Of a stretch of 64,000 nt of DNA, positions 1 to 12,095 are shown piece after piece. Both the position numbers and the translations under genes were made by a program. Location of the stretch: positions 6,871,001 to 6,935,000 of the forward strand of contig JAKCOZ010000020.1 in assembly GCA_022605955.1 (NCBI GenBank). Reading direction: 5' to 3'. Under the pieces are notes generated by a model. That model saw only the letters and a program-made list of their open reading frames with translations, did not search any database and was not told the DNA's origin. How positions within the stretch are numbered: the first letter of the stretch is position 1; each line of letters opens with the position of its first letter. Source of the DNA: Rallus limicola (lineage: Eukaryota; Chordata; Aves; Gruiformes; Rallidae).

Positions 1-3000
1 TCTGTTAAAATAGCACTGGACTTCAGCATCCAACTTCTCCCCAGAGAGCTAGCCCAGACCATCCTGGGGGAAAGAGCACACAATCCTTTTTCTTTTCTTT
101 TTTCCACACTCATATTTGATTAAAAATACGTATATGCAGCATGGAGTGACAGCTGCCCAGTAGCCTCTCATACTCTGTTCTACAGTAACAGAGCTTGACA
201 AGAGTCAAAACATCAGATGAGGACTGATATATACACGATCCAGACAGCTATCCAGATAGGAGCCAGGACAGATATATAGATGATCCAGACAGCTGAGATA
301 GGAGCTAGGTCAGATGTATAGATGATCCAACTACTGAGGTAGGAGCTACACTTCTAGTTTCATGTTAAAAATGCATTAAAGAGGAAAAAACTTTTTTAGA
401 AAATCAGGTATTTGGAACTTTTCCAGGATACACAAGAGAGCAGCAAGAACAAATATCCAAATGACTATTATCTCTGCCAGGCTGTTATGTAAAACATAGA
501 GTGCTTATGAGTTAAGCAGAGTGACACATAAGGTTGTTCTACTTTACACTGTGACTATAAACCCAAGACTTGCCTTTCTTCCTACTTACTTCCTTGCGGA
601 AAAAAAAATACCCAAGCTTATCACTCGTTAGTTGAGAAACTGCTGATGCTGCACATTTAAAACTAATGAAAATAGTGACACAAGTTTGAAGATCAGAAAG
701 AAGGTCTCCGCAAATGGAAGGATGGCAACAGTAAAGTATGTCAACCAAACTAAGCTGCCTAGAAACAAGTGAACGCTTTTTTGCCATCAGATGGGTATGT
801 TTTCGCCTATGTGAGCAACCACCGTTCAGTAGAGTCCTCTTGACAGGTTAACACATCAGTTTGTGTTGCTGGCACTCTCCTAAATCTCAGCACATTGACT
901 CTTGCATACCTACAGATTAGAACTGGATAGTTTAAGGGACCTCTACCTTCGGGCACAGCTCGTGCCTGCTCCCACGTTTGATTGGGAGGATTCTGCAAGT
1001 GCTGCTGTCTCCATTTGTAGCACGTTAAAGATCAGCTTGTGTGCCATTAAGCAGTCCCTCCTGTGCAGGCACTGACATCCAGGGCAGAGACCGGACAAAA
1101 TGTCATGGCAACATCTGCAGTTGTTAGTCCCAGAAAGCTGACTCCAAGAAGCAGAAGACTTTGCACTCTGAAAGTCATTTTGCTGTGTAAAACATTTTTA
1201 AGGGGGCAAAGGCCTGTGTAATTGCTAACTCAACCTGTCTTTTGACTAGAAGCTTTTATTGGGAAACCCATACCAGGAAGTGTTTTATATACACATCCTC
1301 ACAAAATTCTACCCTCTCTCCAACCCCACCCCCCTAAAAAAGCGCCTCCCTTCCTGGCAATACATTTTTCCTGTAAATATGATGACAGCCTATGAAGTTG
1401 GCATACACCATTTATATAACATTAAAAAAATACATAATACCACAACAAAACTTCACACACTCTTTAAACCTAGAGATACTCCTAAAACAAGTTACCTTCA
1501 CATGAAAGAGCATGAGAACACTTTCATGACCTATGATTAAGGAAAAAAAAAATTACACACATGCATATATGTTTTAAAAGTTGCATGGGAGTCAAAACAA
1601 GGAATTTTCAGAAGCCTTAACAAGTACCTTAACATTTTTCCCTTTGCTTTTCTTTTCATAAATAGACAAAATCCCTGAACAGGAGGACAAAGCCAATGCA
1701 TTCAGATACATTGACATCATTCACCAATAAGCTATTTAAAGGGATATTTAAACAAAATAGACTGGCATGATACTGCTCTCACCCCTCCTCCTCCTCTCCC
1801 CCCCCGGAGAAATTTAAGTATACAGCTTTGTGTAATTAAGCACATCATATCAGAAATTCAGCCAGGATTCTGACCACCATTGGTGAAGCACAAGAAGTGT
1901 GTTAAAGTTTACTAATCAAAGCAGCAGCTGCAGCATCTCCTACCCTTGTCCTATAAGAAATCTCTTGAGATATGTATTTGGACTGCTTTCAAATATATCT
2001 ATCACATTGCAAACAGGAGCAGAAATGGTGCAAAGAAGCTATCCAGTGTACTGGACGATGGCACAGCCACACTTCAATAAGACGCATGCACCTATTTCCA
2101 CAAAATGGCTCCTCAAAGCCATTCCAGTTTACCTTTATTTAAGGCAACAACATTAAAAAAGAAAAAACAAGAAAAGTTATGAGTTAAATAATTTACATTT
2201 ACACCACCTGAAATTTCTTCCTGCCTCAACAGCAAAGGCTACAAACCATTTAAAAATAATATCTGAAAAATGAAGTCACTTGAGGTCATCAATTCTTTCT
2301 GGGGAAGGAAATAAAATTCTTTAATATTCTGTAACTTAAGACTATATATCAAAATAAATAACTAAGACTCTTTGCTATGGTGTTTATTTATTTATTTTAA
2401 AGTTCCACACTGCAAAGATGCACAACAGGGAAAAAAACCCTCTGGAACAGGAAAGATTATGGGAATTGGTGGCATTGGATTGCTGAAACACTCATTATAA
2501 AAGGACAAGACACAGTAATGCTGATTCCATTCCTATCTCCCCCAAACAATTATAGTTTCATAGACATTCCTAGCACTAAAAAAAAAAAAATAATAAAATT
2601 TCAAGAGCTAAATGTTTGTCAGGTTTCACACTGGAACATATTTCTGTTCTAGTTTACAAGATCTTAAAAATAAGGTTTGTTTGGGGGTTTTGTTTTTAAA
2701 GGATATCCTCCTTTACTATGATATGATACAAATAATGGTGTGGGAGCATGTATTTTTCAAACACAGTTATTAGACTCAATGCTGTTTCTAGAACTATGTA
2801 ATGTAACCAAAATATTTTCTCGAATGCAAGCTGCACTGGATGCCAGAGTGGACTCTGACCACAAGGGAGAATCATCCCATGTTTATACCAGAGATAAGTC
2901 ATCCACCTTAAAAATCTCTCCTTTCCTGTTCATGTGATATTTGCCAACATCCATTTCATGGGAGCTGCTAATGTTCCCATCCCAATCCCCAGCATCACAT

Positions 3001-4091
3001 CACACAAAAAAGAAAACACACGTTCAGCAAAAAATATTCTTTCCTTAGATAAGGCTGTGGAAAGTTTTCACAACACCGTAAAGACTTCACGTCACAAGGC
3101 GAACAATGATACTGTCAGAACTGCAAGCCAAGCTCGTGGGTTCTTCTTAGCAACACCTCAATTGGCAGTCACAGCTTCACGAAAGGGTTTTGCGGCCTAA
3201 ATGCTTGTGACCTAACACAGTAGAGATAAAGCTCTGGCTGAACCATCCCCTCAGCTCACACCACTCAGCTTCTCTGACAAAGACCCTGTGTCATTGCAAG
3301 CCACATTGCTGGGGAAGAGGGCGGGGTGAAAGAAGAGAAGGGAGGCACACAGGGAGGAAAAAAAAAAATGCAGTCTACAAAATAGATGCAACCTACAATC
3401 TGTGACATTCAGTCCTTCACCGTCTTCTCCTAAGATAAAACAGCTGTACCATCTGCCTGCAGCCAAAGCCACCAGCGGTTTTGAGAAGGTAAAAAGCTGG
3501 AATGAAAATCCCAGCTGCCCTCCTGGCTCTTTAATAATTATCACTGTCACCAGCAGAAATAAAACACCCAGAGTCTCCCCAGTACCCTCAGCATCTTATT
3601 GTAAGGCTTATTAATTGCAAACCATTTAAAAGCAACAGCAAAAAGATACAAAACCATAAATAAAAATTACAGGAGCCAAAGGCCACCTTGAAATACATGA
3701 GCACGGCTCAGATTTCCTAACCCTGCTGATCCAAAACAAGGAGGCAGCACCAGTACTTCACCCTCCATCTTCAGCACTGCCTCACCACCCTCTGCCCAGC
3801 TCCATGCTCATCATCATTCAGAATAAATGAGATGGACTTAAAACAAGTACACTGCTTCAATACCCGCTGGCCCCATACCCCAAATCAGTCACCCTGCATC
3901 CGCATCCACCACTGCCCTCCATCCCGGCCCCCCATCCTCTTCTTGTCATTCTCCCAGCACCTCCCCCCAACACCATCCTCCTCCTCCCCTCAGGCCCCCA
4001 CTGCCACCGTGTCCTCCCTCTCCTTCCGCGAGAGCATCCTTCTCCTCACCGCCCCCTCGACCTCAGCTCGGAGGCCGTGGGCCCGGCTCAC
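1..4091 (-). other. HECTD4: Presumed intron 1 of the HECTD4-like gene
   Basis: This AT-rich stretch lies downstream, on the minus strand, of a first exon that ends in a consensus donor at 4091-4090. I see no reading frame with coding character in it and no recognisable interspersed repeat. It holds a short tandem repeat at about 222-350 and several A or T runs. A minus-strand AATAAA lies at 1260-1255. It is one of many expected by chance, but it could serve an intronically terminated transcript. The intron assignment is inferred from the donor site and gene order. Confidence 0.55.
222..350. repeat. Three-copy imperfect tandem repeat, about 43 bp unit
   Basis: Three successive copies share the order 'gatatatagatgatccagac' then 'agctgagataggagc'. 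They lie at about 222-266, 267-309 and 310-350. The copies differ by substitutions, and the first carries a small insertion before 'agataggagc'. No known repeat family was recognised. Confidence 0.8.
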
Positions 4092-4262
4092 CTCCAGCTC
4101 GGTGTCGCCGGGCTCGGCCACCCCAATGATCTCGCTGGGCAGCTCGGCCAGGTCGGTGACCCGGATCAGCCCGTCGTGCAGAAAGATGGTCTCCTCCTTC
4201 ACCGACAGCCACTGGGCCGAGTCGGTGGCCGCCGCCGCCGAGGCGCCCGACGGGGACCCCAT
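4092..4262 (-). CDS. HECTD4: First coding exon of a HECTD4-like E3 ubiquitin ligase (partial)
   Basis: A minus-strand reading frame starts at ATG 4262-4260 in a good initiation context (gcgccATGG). It runs 57 codons exactly to the donor GAG|GTGAGC, with GT at 4091-4090, so the intron is phase 0. The protein starts MGSPSGA, followed by a small Ala/Ser-rich stretch. It then becomes a compositionally ordinary segment (QWLSVKEETIFLHDG, then LAELPSEIIG) that reads like real coding sequence. HECTD4 is a very large HECT-domain protein. In human 12q24 its 5' end faces the 3' end of RPL6 across roughly 20 kb, and this exon has the same place and strand. No HECT domain is in the window, so identity rests on synteny and on my recollection of the N-terminus. 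An in-frame upstream ATG at 4418 would add 52 residues of low-complexity sequence and is less likely. Confidence 0.65.
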
Positions 4263-4774
4263 GGCGCGGACGGCGGGGGGGCTCCGCAGGGCTGAGGCGA
4301 GGCGGGTCCCGCTACCCCCCCATGGCGGGGGCAGGGCGGGGGCAGGGGAGTCCCCAGCGGCCTGGGTGCCAGACAGCCGGAGAGCGGTGGGGAGCAGCGA
4401 GGACCGGCGCGCTGCCACCGCGGCGCCGGCGAACCGGGGACCTCCGGGAGCCGCCGTGCCCGCCCGCAGCCACCACGTCCCGCTCCCTCCTCACACACAC
4501 AGGTGACAGCGCGACGCCATGTTGGGGGCTGAGGCGGGCCCGGCATGCACCGCGCGAGGAACAATACACCCTCCCCCCCTCCCGGCCCCGCGGGGCCCCG
4601 CCTCCTGCCGCGCCCCTTCCCCGCCGGGTCCGGCCCCCCGGCGCCCCTCGGTGCCGCCCCACGGGCTCGGACCACGCCCCCAGACGCTCCGTCCCCGAGG
4701 GCGGCTCCCGCCGCCTCACGCCTCGTCCCGCGCCGCGGGCTCCACCTTTCAGTACCTCATTGCCGCTCCCGCCT

Positions 4775-4960
4775 CAGGGCCGCTCCTCTCAGCGCCTGGC
4801 CCCGCGCGTCCCGCACCGCGGGCGCCCCCCTCGGGGCCGCTCCCCCCACCCAGCGCCTCGCCCTCTCAAGCAATGGCCGCTCCCTCAGCGCCTCACCTGC
4901 CTTTGCCCAAAGGCCGCTTTCCTCAGCCCCTCTCCCGAGAGCTGAGCGCTCAGCGCCTTA
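4775..4960. repeat. Degenerate GC-rich tandem repeat (GGCCGCTCC…CAGCGCCT)
   Basis: The motif pair 'ggccgctcc' followed by 'ctcagcgcct' recurs near 4778, 4835 and 4875, with a decayed copy from 4912. A further 'ctcagcgcct' lies near 4949. Copy spacing is about 57, 40 and 37 bp. The repeat lies inside the CpG island and makes long spurious Pro/Ala/Arg reading frames on the plus strand. Confidence 0.6.
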
Positions 4961-5000
4961 CCCCGAGGGCGAGACCGTTCCCCTCAGAATTTCCCTCTTC

Positions 5001-8000
5001 GGCTTCACCTCCTCGGCTAGTCAGGGCCCCTCTGAAACTACCCCATTCTCTTAAGGACTGATTCCTCTTGGTGCCTCGAGTTCCCCTCAGAGGAGTTACT
5101 ACACTCTGGGTCCCTCTCTCCTTCCAGAATGCCCGTCCATCAACTCCTCAAAGGAATCCTGTCACCTTTCAGGGAGCCTTTACGGGAAGGACTTGGTAGC
5201 AAGCAAGTATGTCCTCCAGGTTTATCTATATAACAGGGATGCCAGAAGGCACAAAGCAAAAGGTTCACAGCACCACAGTTAGCCGTTGAAGAAAGGAGAT
5301 CCAAAGAAAAATCGACCCTTCCCTCTCTCAGTCTCTCTCTTTTGGGCACCATCAGGTAGCCTATCCCATTTTGCACCAGTCTAATTTCACACTCCGCTGC
5401 CTAAGACCTCAGCCCGAGCCTGTTCAGAGAGGCACAAAGTGTCACAGGCAGCTGTACCTGACTGTTCAGCAAAAGATGTGCTTGTGAGACAAATCATGTT
5501 AATGAGAAAGACACGATGATAAACGTTAAATATTTTTAGTGTATAATTAGTGTGGGGATTCCCATCGCAAGTGGCTGCTTTTCATGAAACAGTGACTGTG
5601 CACAACCGAATGGAGATGGAATGCTACAGATTTATTTACCTGCTTGATCAGATTAAATTATTTAATGTATTTGATGATTATAACATGTGCTGTGGTATTG
5701 GAGGAAAAGCATATTCAAACCTGGCTGGTTAGGAAGAAGCATTTTTTTTCCCGTGTAATGGACCGCCACTCAACTTAGGACCCCCACAAAGTGTCTTTGT
5801 ATCACTGATTCAGCAGCACGAGCAGTCACACAATTGCGAAGTTTGTCTTTGAGGCAAGTCCAGACAGCACAGGGTTCAGGTGAGTTCACACAAGTAGCTG
5901 GTTACAGCTGTCCGTGCGACAGCTCAGTACACTATATTTGGTAGCATATCACTGCCATTCATGTACTGGAGAGCAGAAGAGTCTGCAGGCTTGGTTTTAT
6001 TACAGAAATAGATATTATTTTCCTCTGCACTAGACAGTCTCGTTTTTGAACGGGGAGCATATAGGAGAGTTGCTATCAAAGGGTTTTGCAGGCAGAGACT
6101 GTTCATGGGCACCTGTTATTTTTGGTCAAGACATGACACAGGGAACAATTGCTGCAGACGGACATACCCACAGATAAGAAATCCACACTGATCTTCCTGC
6201 GGCAGCCTTCCTAGTGCTCAGAAGAGAGAGAACGCTGAGATTTGAAGATTTTATGGCAGGTGGGACGTGGCAGCTGAGTTCTGGCACTTGAGATAAGCTT
6301 GCTCACAAAGTCTCCTTGGAGCAATGGGAAGGCTGCTGAGGTTAGATTAGTCACAATATTTCATTGCAAAATAGTGACTGGTGTTATTGTTTTGTTACCA
6401 GAGTAGGAGTTTTACATTGTTTTTGTTCATTCACATGAGACAGGAATGGAGGAAGAGAAATACAAAGTGTGTATACGTTTTAGTGGGAGTAGTGCTGAAA
6501 AAAATTCTGTCATGGTACTGGTTGAATATCTTCCCCAGAATCAATACAAATAGCAGAGCTGGGAGTAAAATGGGATGTTCACAAACTATGCCTGTGCCAG
6601 GAAGGCTTGTCAACAGAAAAGATTTGTTGTGTTTTCTAGAAGTGGATGAGTTTTGGATGTATCTGTTGTTCTCCAAAGGACTGTTTCCTGTGCTGGGTAA
6701 CCCCAGGCTGAAAATTCTTTGTCTCCAGCTCTCACGTGCTCTTTCCAGGGCCTTCTGGACTGCTTTATCCCAGGGGAATATGGTTGTCACAGCAGCTCCC
6801 AGATGGAGAATCGGGGTTTAATATAGCTGTCAGTTCAATCAACTAATTGCTTTGAAACACAAACCAAGGCCTTATATTTGAATAAGGAGCTGACTCAGAA
6901 CTTGAAGAGAGGTATGTGTAACTCTGGATGTATTCATACCAGGCTAAGCACAAAAAGAGGTGCCTGGCTAAATTATATATTGGCCAGAGGCTGTGCTTTG
7001 TCATTTGACTGGGGGTTGGTGAACAATTTCTCACAGCGAGGATCCTGATAGATGTGTTTTTGTGTGGTAAGTAACCTGAACTGCCCCCTGAGTGAAAAGC
7101 AGGCCACTTAACTGTGAATTGGAGGTTGTGTGGACATTTTAGAAATCCCTTTTGGTCATATTTGTGTGAAGATATCCCAAGCTTAACAGAGGGGATATTT
7201 ACCATTTTACAGTTATTCATTTACTTATTTGGAGTTGTTCTCAACCATATTGATTTGACAATTCAAAGGTAAAAATCTGTTATTGAATTAATCTGAGGAC
7301 AGAAAACTGAGAAATGTTTCCTGTCCTGCCTCAGTGTGGGTAAATAAAATAATTACTAGTATATGCAAGATTTGCTAAATTATTTTAGATGCCTGCCATT
7401 CGGGAATTAACAGTATGTTGTACAGCCTGTAAGCTTACATTGCACAGAGTGCTGACATAGCTTTCTGCACGAAATATTCAGTCTTATGGCCCTGTGATGA
7501 ATTCAGCAAATATAATGCAGTTTGTCTGGCATCTGCAGCAGAAGGTGTTGTATAATATAATGAAAAAGAAATAATATTCTTTTTGTTCTGCATGTCACTA
7601 GAAAATGTCAGTCACTGTAGCTTCACTACTGGATTCAGAGGTGCAGTAACTACAAAGAAGTCTTGTACTACATTATGGGAGACAGTAGGACTTAAAAACC
7701 AGCCTGGAATAACTTTGTGACACAAATCATCAAGGTGAAGAAACAAAACTCTTACCCTGTAAATAGGCTTTTACATAAAATCAGCCTTTTGCTTTAATTA
7801 TTTTCAAGCAGACGGGTCGCTGGGTGTCTGCTCTCTGGCTGCGGTAGCGTCTGTCTCTGGTGGCAGCATCCCGGAATGAGCTTCCTTACAGGGCTGTCCC
7901 TGGTCCTTCAGCTGAGTGTGCCTCTCTGCATTTCTGTGCATCACGGTGACTGAAATGGAGCAGAGGATGCTCGTGGTCTATGGTCCTGTGGGCTGAAAAT

Positions 8001-8754
8001 GGAAATTCACGATTCATGCTTCAAACTGACCATTTGCCTATTATGTAATGGAATTTAAAGGAACGTTGTCTCACCCTCCAGTTTAATTTTATATTAACAG
8101 TGATAACATATGGTGGAAATTCTTTTCATTCTAAGGCCCTTGCTGTGCATCTTTCTGTTAATTTAGAAATGGCAGCTTCAGTTTTAATGACCATTGTGGC
8201 ACCAAGAAATGTGTGAAACAGAAGAAATAGTTGCTATTTTTATGTGCTCTGCAATAACCAGATTTCCATACCCTGAATCCTGGTTCCTTTGCCGAGTACA
8301 TGTTATTTAGAGAGCCCAGATGCCATCATTAATAAGGCTACTATGTAAGGAATACTGGCATTTCTTGGCACACTAATTATGATTAAAAAACTACTGTTTC
8401 TTATTTTTTTTCCAAATAAAACTATAGGAAAGACTGAAGTGGGGAAAAAAAAATCAGTATTTGACAGAGGAGAAAGAACAGACTAGACGGTGAAGGAGAA
8501 TAATCTCCAACTTCAGAAATGTGTTTTAATTGCAAAGAAGATGTTGATGTATTAGCAATAATCTCTGAAGAAGGCTCCAACTGATAGCAAGGTAGGCTGG
8601 AGGAAGGAAGAACAAATAAAAAGAGATTTTTATTAAAATTAATAAGGACAATTTTATTATAGGAAACACGAGTATGAATCACCTACCTCGCAAACATAGC
8701 CTTAGTTAAATTGGACATGAAACAAATGTAAATTACAGAATTGCAATGAAAATG
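5001..8754. other. Intergenic, no gene seen
   Basis: This is AT-rich single-copy-looking DNA between the CpG island and the first ancient CR1 fragment. Reading frames here are short, compositionally random and lack matching splice sites. I see no RNA gene, recognisable repeat family or long microsatellite. Confidence 0.6.
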
Positions 8755-9210
8755 CTGGAATGTTTTCTTAGAGGCAATTTAATCCAGTCTTGTGACCTAG
8801 GCTGAAACCAGGCTACTTGTGACACATACTTGTCCCATCTAGAGTGATGGAGACTCCACCTGCAATCTCTTCCATTGTTGAATTGTCATTACAGTTTGGG
8901 AGTTTCCTAATGCTTAATTGAACTTGTGATACAGTAATTTAAGCCTTTTAGATTTTTTTTTCAGCGTTTGTAGGCACAGAGAACAGCTGCTGTAGATACA
9001 GACAACAGTTTATTTCCTTCCTTTTATGTGCAGTCTTTTTAATGTGTGAAGGCTGTGACCACAATTCTTCTTCATCATCTCTGCACTAAATAATCCTCAT
9101 CCTTTCCAACTTTTGCTGTAGGCCATGTATGCCAGAAATCTGATCATTCTTCTGTTCTTTGGGATTTCTTCCAGTTTACCCACATCTCTCTTGAGCTTCT
9201 GGTGCTTTAG
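8755..9210 (-). mobile_element. Ancient CR1-like LINE fragment
   Basis: Read on the plus strand, the segment follows in order the antisense of an old amniote CR1-type 3' region. It has 'gggagtttcctaatgcttaa', then 'taatttaagcc', then 'aggccatgtatgccagaaat', then 'cttccagtttacccacatct' and 'cttgagcttctggtgc'. Many substitutions and small indels show that it is old. Subfamily and exact ends cannot be set by eye. Confidence 0.7.
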
Positions 9211-11619
9211 ATGAAGACTTACCACTGTGGAATGGTTTGGACAGATCCCTGTGTCTTCAATGCAGTACTCCTGCTCAGTGTCTCAGCATCATCTTTGCTT
9301 TCTATGCAGCTGTATGATATTGTTGACTCATACTGAGCTTGTAAACGAAATAACAACTTAGGCTTAAATTCTGTTTGTGGTATTTCACATGCAGAAATAA
9401 AGAGAGCATTTAGCATTACTCCTGGTAATCTCATCTCTCATTCTCTTATTCAGGATTTTAACACGAGTAGCCTTATATGGAGGGAAAGTATTTAAATGTT
9501 GCCCATCAGTGAGGAAGAGTGGTTGGGAGCTGAACAGATCCCTTAGTAGTTGTCCTGAATTTCTGAATCTCTAATGTCTCAGAAGACTCATTACTAATAT
9601 CCAAAAATAGGTAGGTTTTAAATACAGCTATTCGGTACTGTTTTAAAATTCAACCTCCCTGAAAACTGGTGCAGTGAAACAAAGAAAAAAATAAATTAAA
9701 AAAGTCTGCTACAATATTCTGCTCAATATTGTAAAAATAGAAAAGTAACAAGGTGCATTTATGTAATTCATACAAAGTATTCTGAAATCCACTTTATAAA
9801 GTATTTTTCAAGGTTTGTAATGTTAAATTGATAAAATCCTTAATTGCTTGGTTGAGATCTGAGGATTTTAAAATCAGTTCTTGAGAAAGAGTTAGAAAAG
9901 TGGTAGGTTTTTGTATCAATGTATGTTGTGAGATCCTCTTGTAAGAGAGGAGGACTGATTTGCAGTGCTATTGGGATGCTGAAAGGGGTCAGCATAGAGA
10001 TGGGGCTGATATTTAAGACACAAATACAAAATGTGTCTTTCATCAGAACTGTCTCTAGCTTCATATTTACCCCTTACTTTATGTAAAGTTTCATTTAAAA
10101 CTCTTGGAAAGATAAAGTACCATAACCTGATTTTCTATTAGACTATGAAGAAAAAGTTTGAGTTTCTACATTTGTGTCTCGATAATTTTCTGTAATTTCC
10201 CAAGTAAATTGGCTGAAATACTAACCCTACAATCTCTGTGTTTGAGAGCTATTCATTGATAACAAGAAAAAGTTCCAGTTCCTGACACTAGAACATACAG
10301 ACTTTCGTTCTTTCTATTTTGTGTTAAAAACCTCAGCTTTAATTTTAGTAAAGTCACTTGGAGTCACAGCTCTATATTGTAATTTTAAATCTCTGGTAGT
10401 TGCAAAATGAGAACAGATCAGTTAAACATCTTAAAGCCCTCTCATCTTTAAATTAAATATATTTTCTTCCTTTGCATTAAATAATACGAACACTTCACAC
10501 TTGTCTTTTAAGGGGAATTACAACATAAAGTTATCTTCAGTACAGGGTGCAGAAAATGAGATGCATTAACCTCTGGATCATGCTGTTGTCCCAGTGCAGG
10601 GCCCCTGTGCATGAACAGGCAAACAGGATGTTCACTCCTCCAGAGATGGGTGTGGTGATCTGCCAGGGTTTGTGTCTGATTCATTAGACTCCCTGAAATG
10701 TTCATTCAGTGCTGATTGAAGGATGTTGTCAAACCTGCCATCAGACTTCCCGGGGGAGGATAAGGATGTTCCCATCACCAAAGCCCAATGGAAACGTGAA
10801 GCCTGGGGATAGTAGCTGCAGCTGCTTTGTAAGATGGGGAAGCATCGTACCTTGCACTTGCAGGTGCTGGGGAAGAGCTTCTGTGGCCAGGCCACCAACA
10901 CTCTGCCCTGGGAAATCTGGCCCTGGTTAATTAGCTGACAAGCTTCATGCTTCAGGAGGGAAGGAGAAGTTAACGTTACTTCATATTGAACAAGAGCTGT
11001 AATGAACAAGATCTCTATTTTACAAAACTCCTATCCCTAGGAGAGATGAGTTCTCCCTCCCCATCAGGATGGCCCTACACAGACATTTTCTCAAAGCTGA
11101 CTGAGAACTGGACAATTTTATGGAGTATTTATAAGAACTGTTTAATCAAATTTAGGAGCTACTCTTCACAAATAAGGATGCTTTTCATCTGTGACAGCAG
11201 AACTGATCAACAAATTGAAATGAGAGCATCTTGGCTTTTTAATTTCTTGTTGATAAAAGTCTTGATTTGTTATAGAAAACACGTTAGGAGTAAAATAAAT
11301 TAGAAATTTTCATGGCTTTTTAGTTTACCAAAAAGGCAAACTATCTAGGAAAACTTATAAATATTAGTGTAGTTGAATTTCATTCATATATCTTAGTCTA
11401 AATCCATCATGTGGTAAGGTTAAGAATATTTTGACATTTAGAGTTTAAAATACATATAATAAATACTGTAAAATGAAATGTATGAATAGGTAAGTGGGTG
11501 GAAAGCAGGGATTACTAGTGACTGGCAAGAATTTGTCTATACTACTTATTTTTTCTTATTATCTATAATTCTGTAGCAGCTGTAAGCTTCCTTCAAAACC
11601 AAAGTCCTACTGTGACATT
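9211..11619. other. Intergenic, no gene seen
   Basis: AT-rich DNA without coding character or a clear repeat. Frames such as 10632-11009 (-) lack start context, splice partners or recognisable motifs. Confidence 0.55.
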
Positions 11620-11689
11620 TTACAGACGCAGAACTGCTCTAAATCTGGACAGGAAGCACCACCTGGATAGCTGCATTGGGAAGTGACCA

Positions 11690-12095
11690 CAGTGTTTCAA
11701 GCCTGTGGATGTGCTGGAGAAAGTCTTGATGAGCATAATCAGGCGTCTCTGTAACACAGTCTGTGAGGATAGCTTGAAAGGATGTTCAGTCTTGAGAAGG
11801 TGGAGAGGAGACATGGTAAGGAATGAATGTGACTGAAGCAGAGAGAGATGTAAGCTGCTGTTGGCAGGACACAAAGTCATGGGCTTAAACTGCAGCTGGG
11901 AGATACGGCATCAGGAAACATTTCCCATTGGTATGAAGTGTTCAGCAGGAGTCTGGACTGCCTACTGAGGTTGTGGGATCTCTGTTAATGGAGAACTTTG
12001 GCAGTGCCCTGGGCAAGTGTCTGTTAATCCTGCTGGGGACTTAGCTGATCTCCTGGTGCAGGATTAGATGGTTGTCATACTCCATTGGCTATTTT
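11690..12095 (+). mobile_element. Decayed CR1-like LINE fragment
   Basis: The segment keeps the layout of a CR1 3' region in plus orientation. A 'gagaaggtggagaggagacatgg' block is followed by 'aggttgtgggatctctgtta', then 'gggcaagtgtctgttaatcc' and a tail-proximal 'gatctcctggtgcagg'. These match only loosely, so the call depends on block order rather than identity. Confidence 0.45.

Larger units (their letters stand above)
4020..5000. promoter_or_regulatory. CpG-island promoter of the HECTD4-like gene
   Basis: This block is very GC-rich and CpG-dense, surrounded by AT-rich DNA. It covers the first coding exon (4092-4262) and the DNA upstream of it on the minus strand. A YY1-like GCCATGTTG lies at about 4517-4525. 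I see no TATA box. The distal part contains a degenerate GC-rich tandem repeat, listed separately. Calling it a promoter is inferred from CpG content and position. Confidence 0.75.

Noticed and set aside
3832..5061. Several 135-224-codon frames on both strands near 4-5 kb
   Set aside because: GC-rich composition removes stop codons. Apart from the 4092-4262 exon they show no motif, and they overlap each other in different frames.
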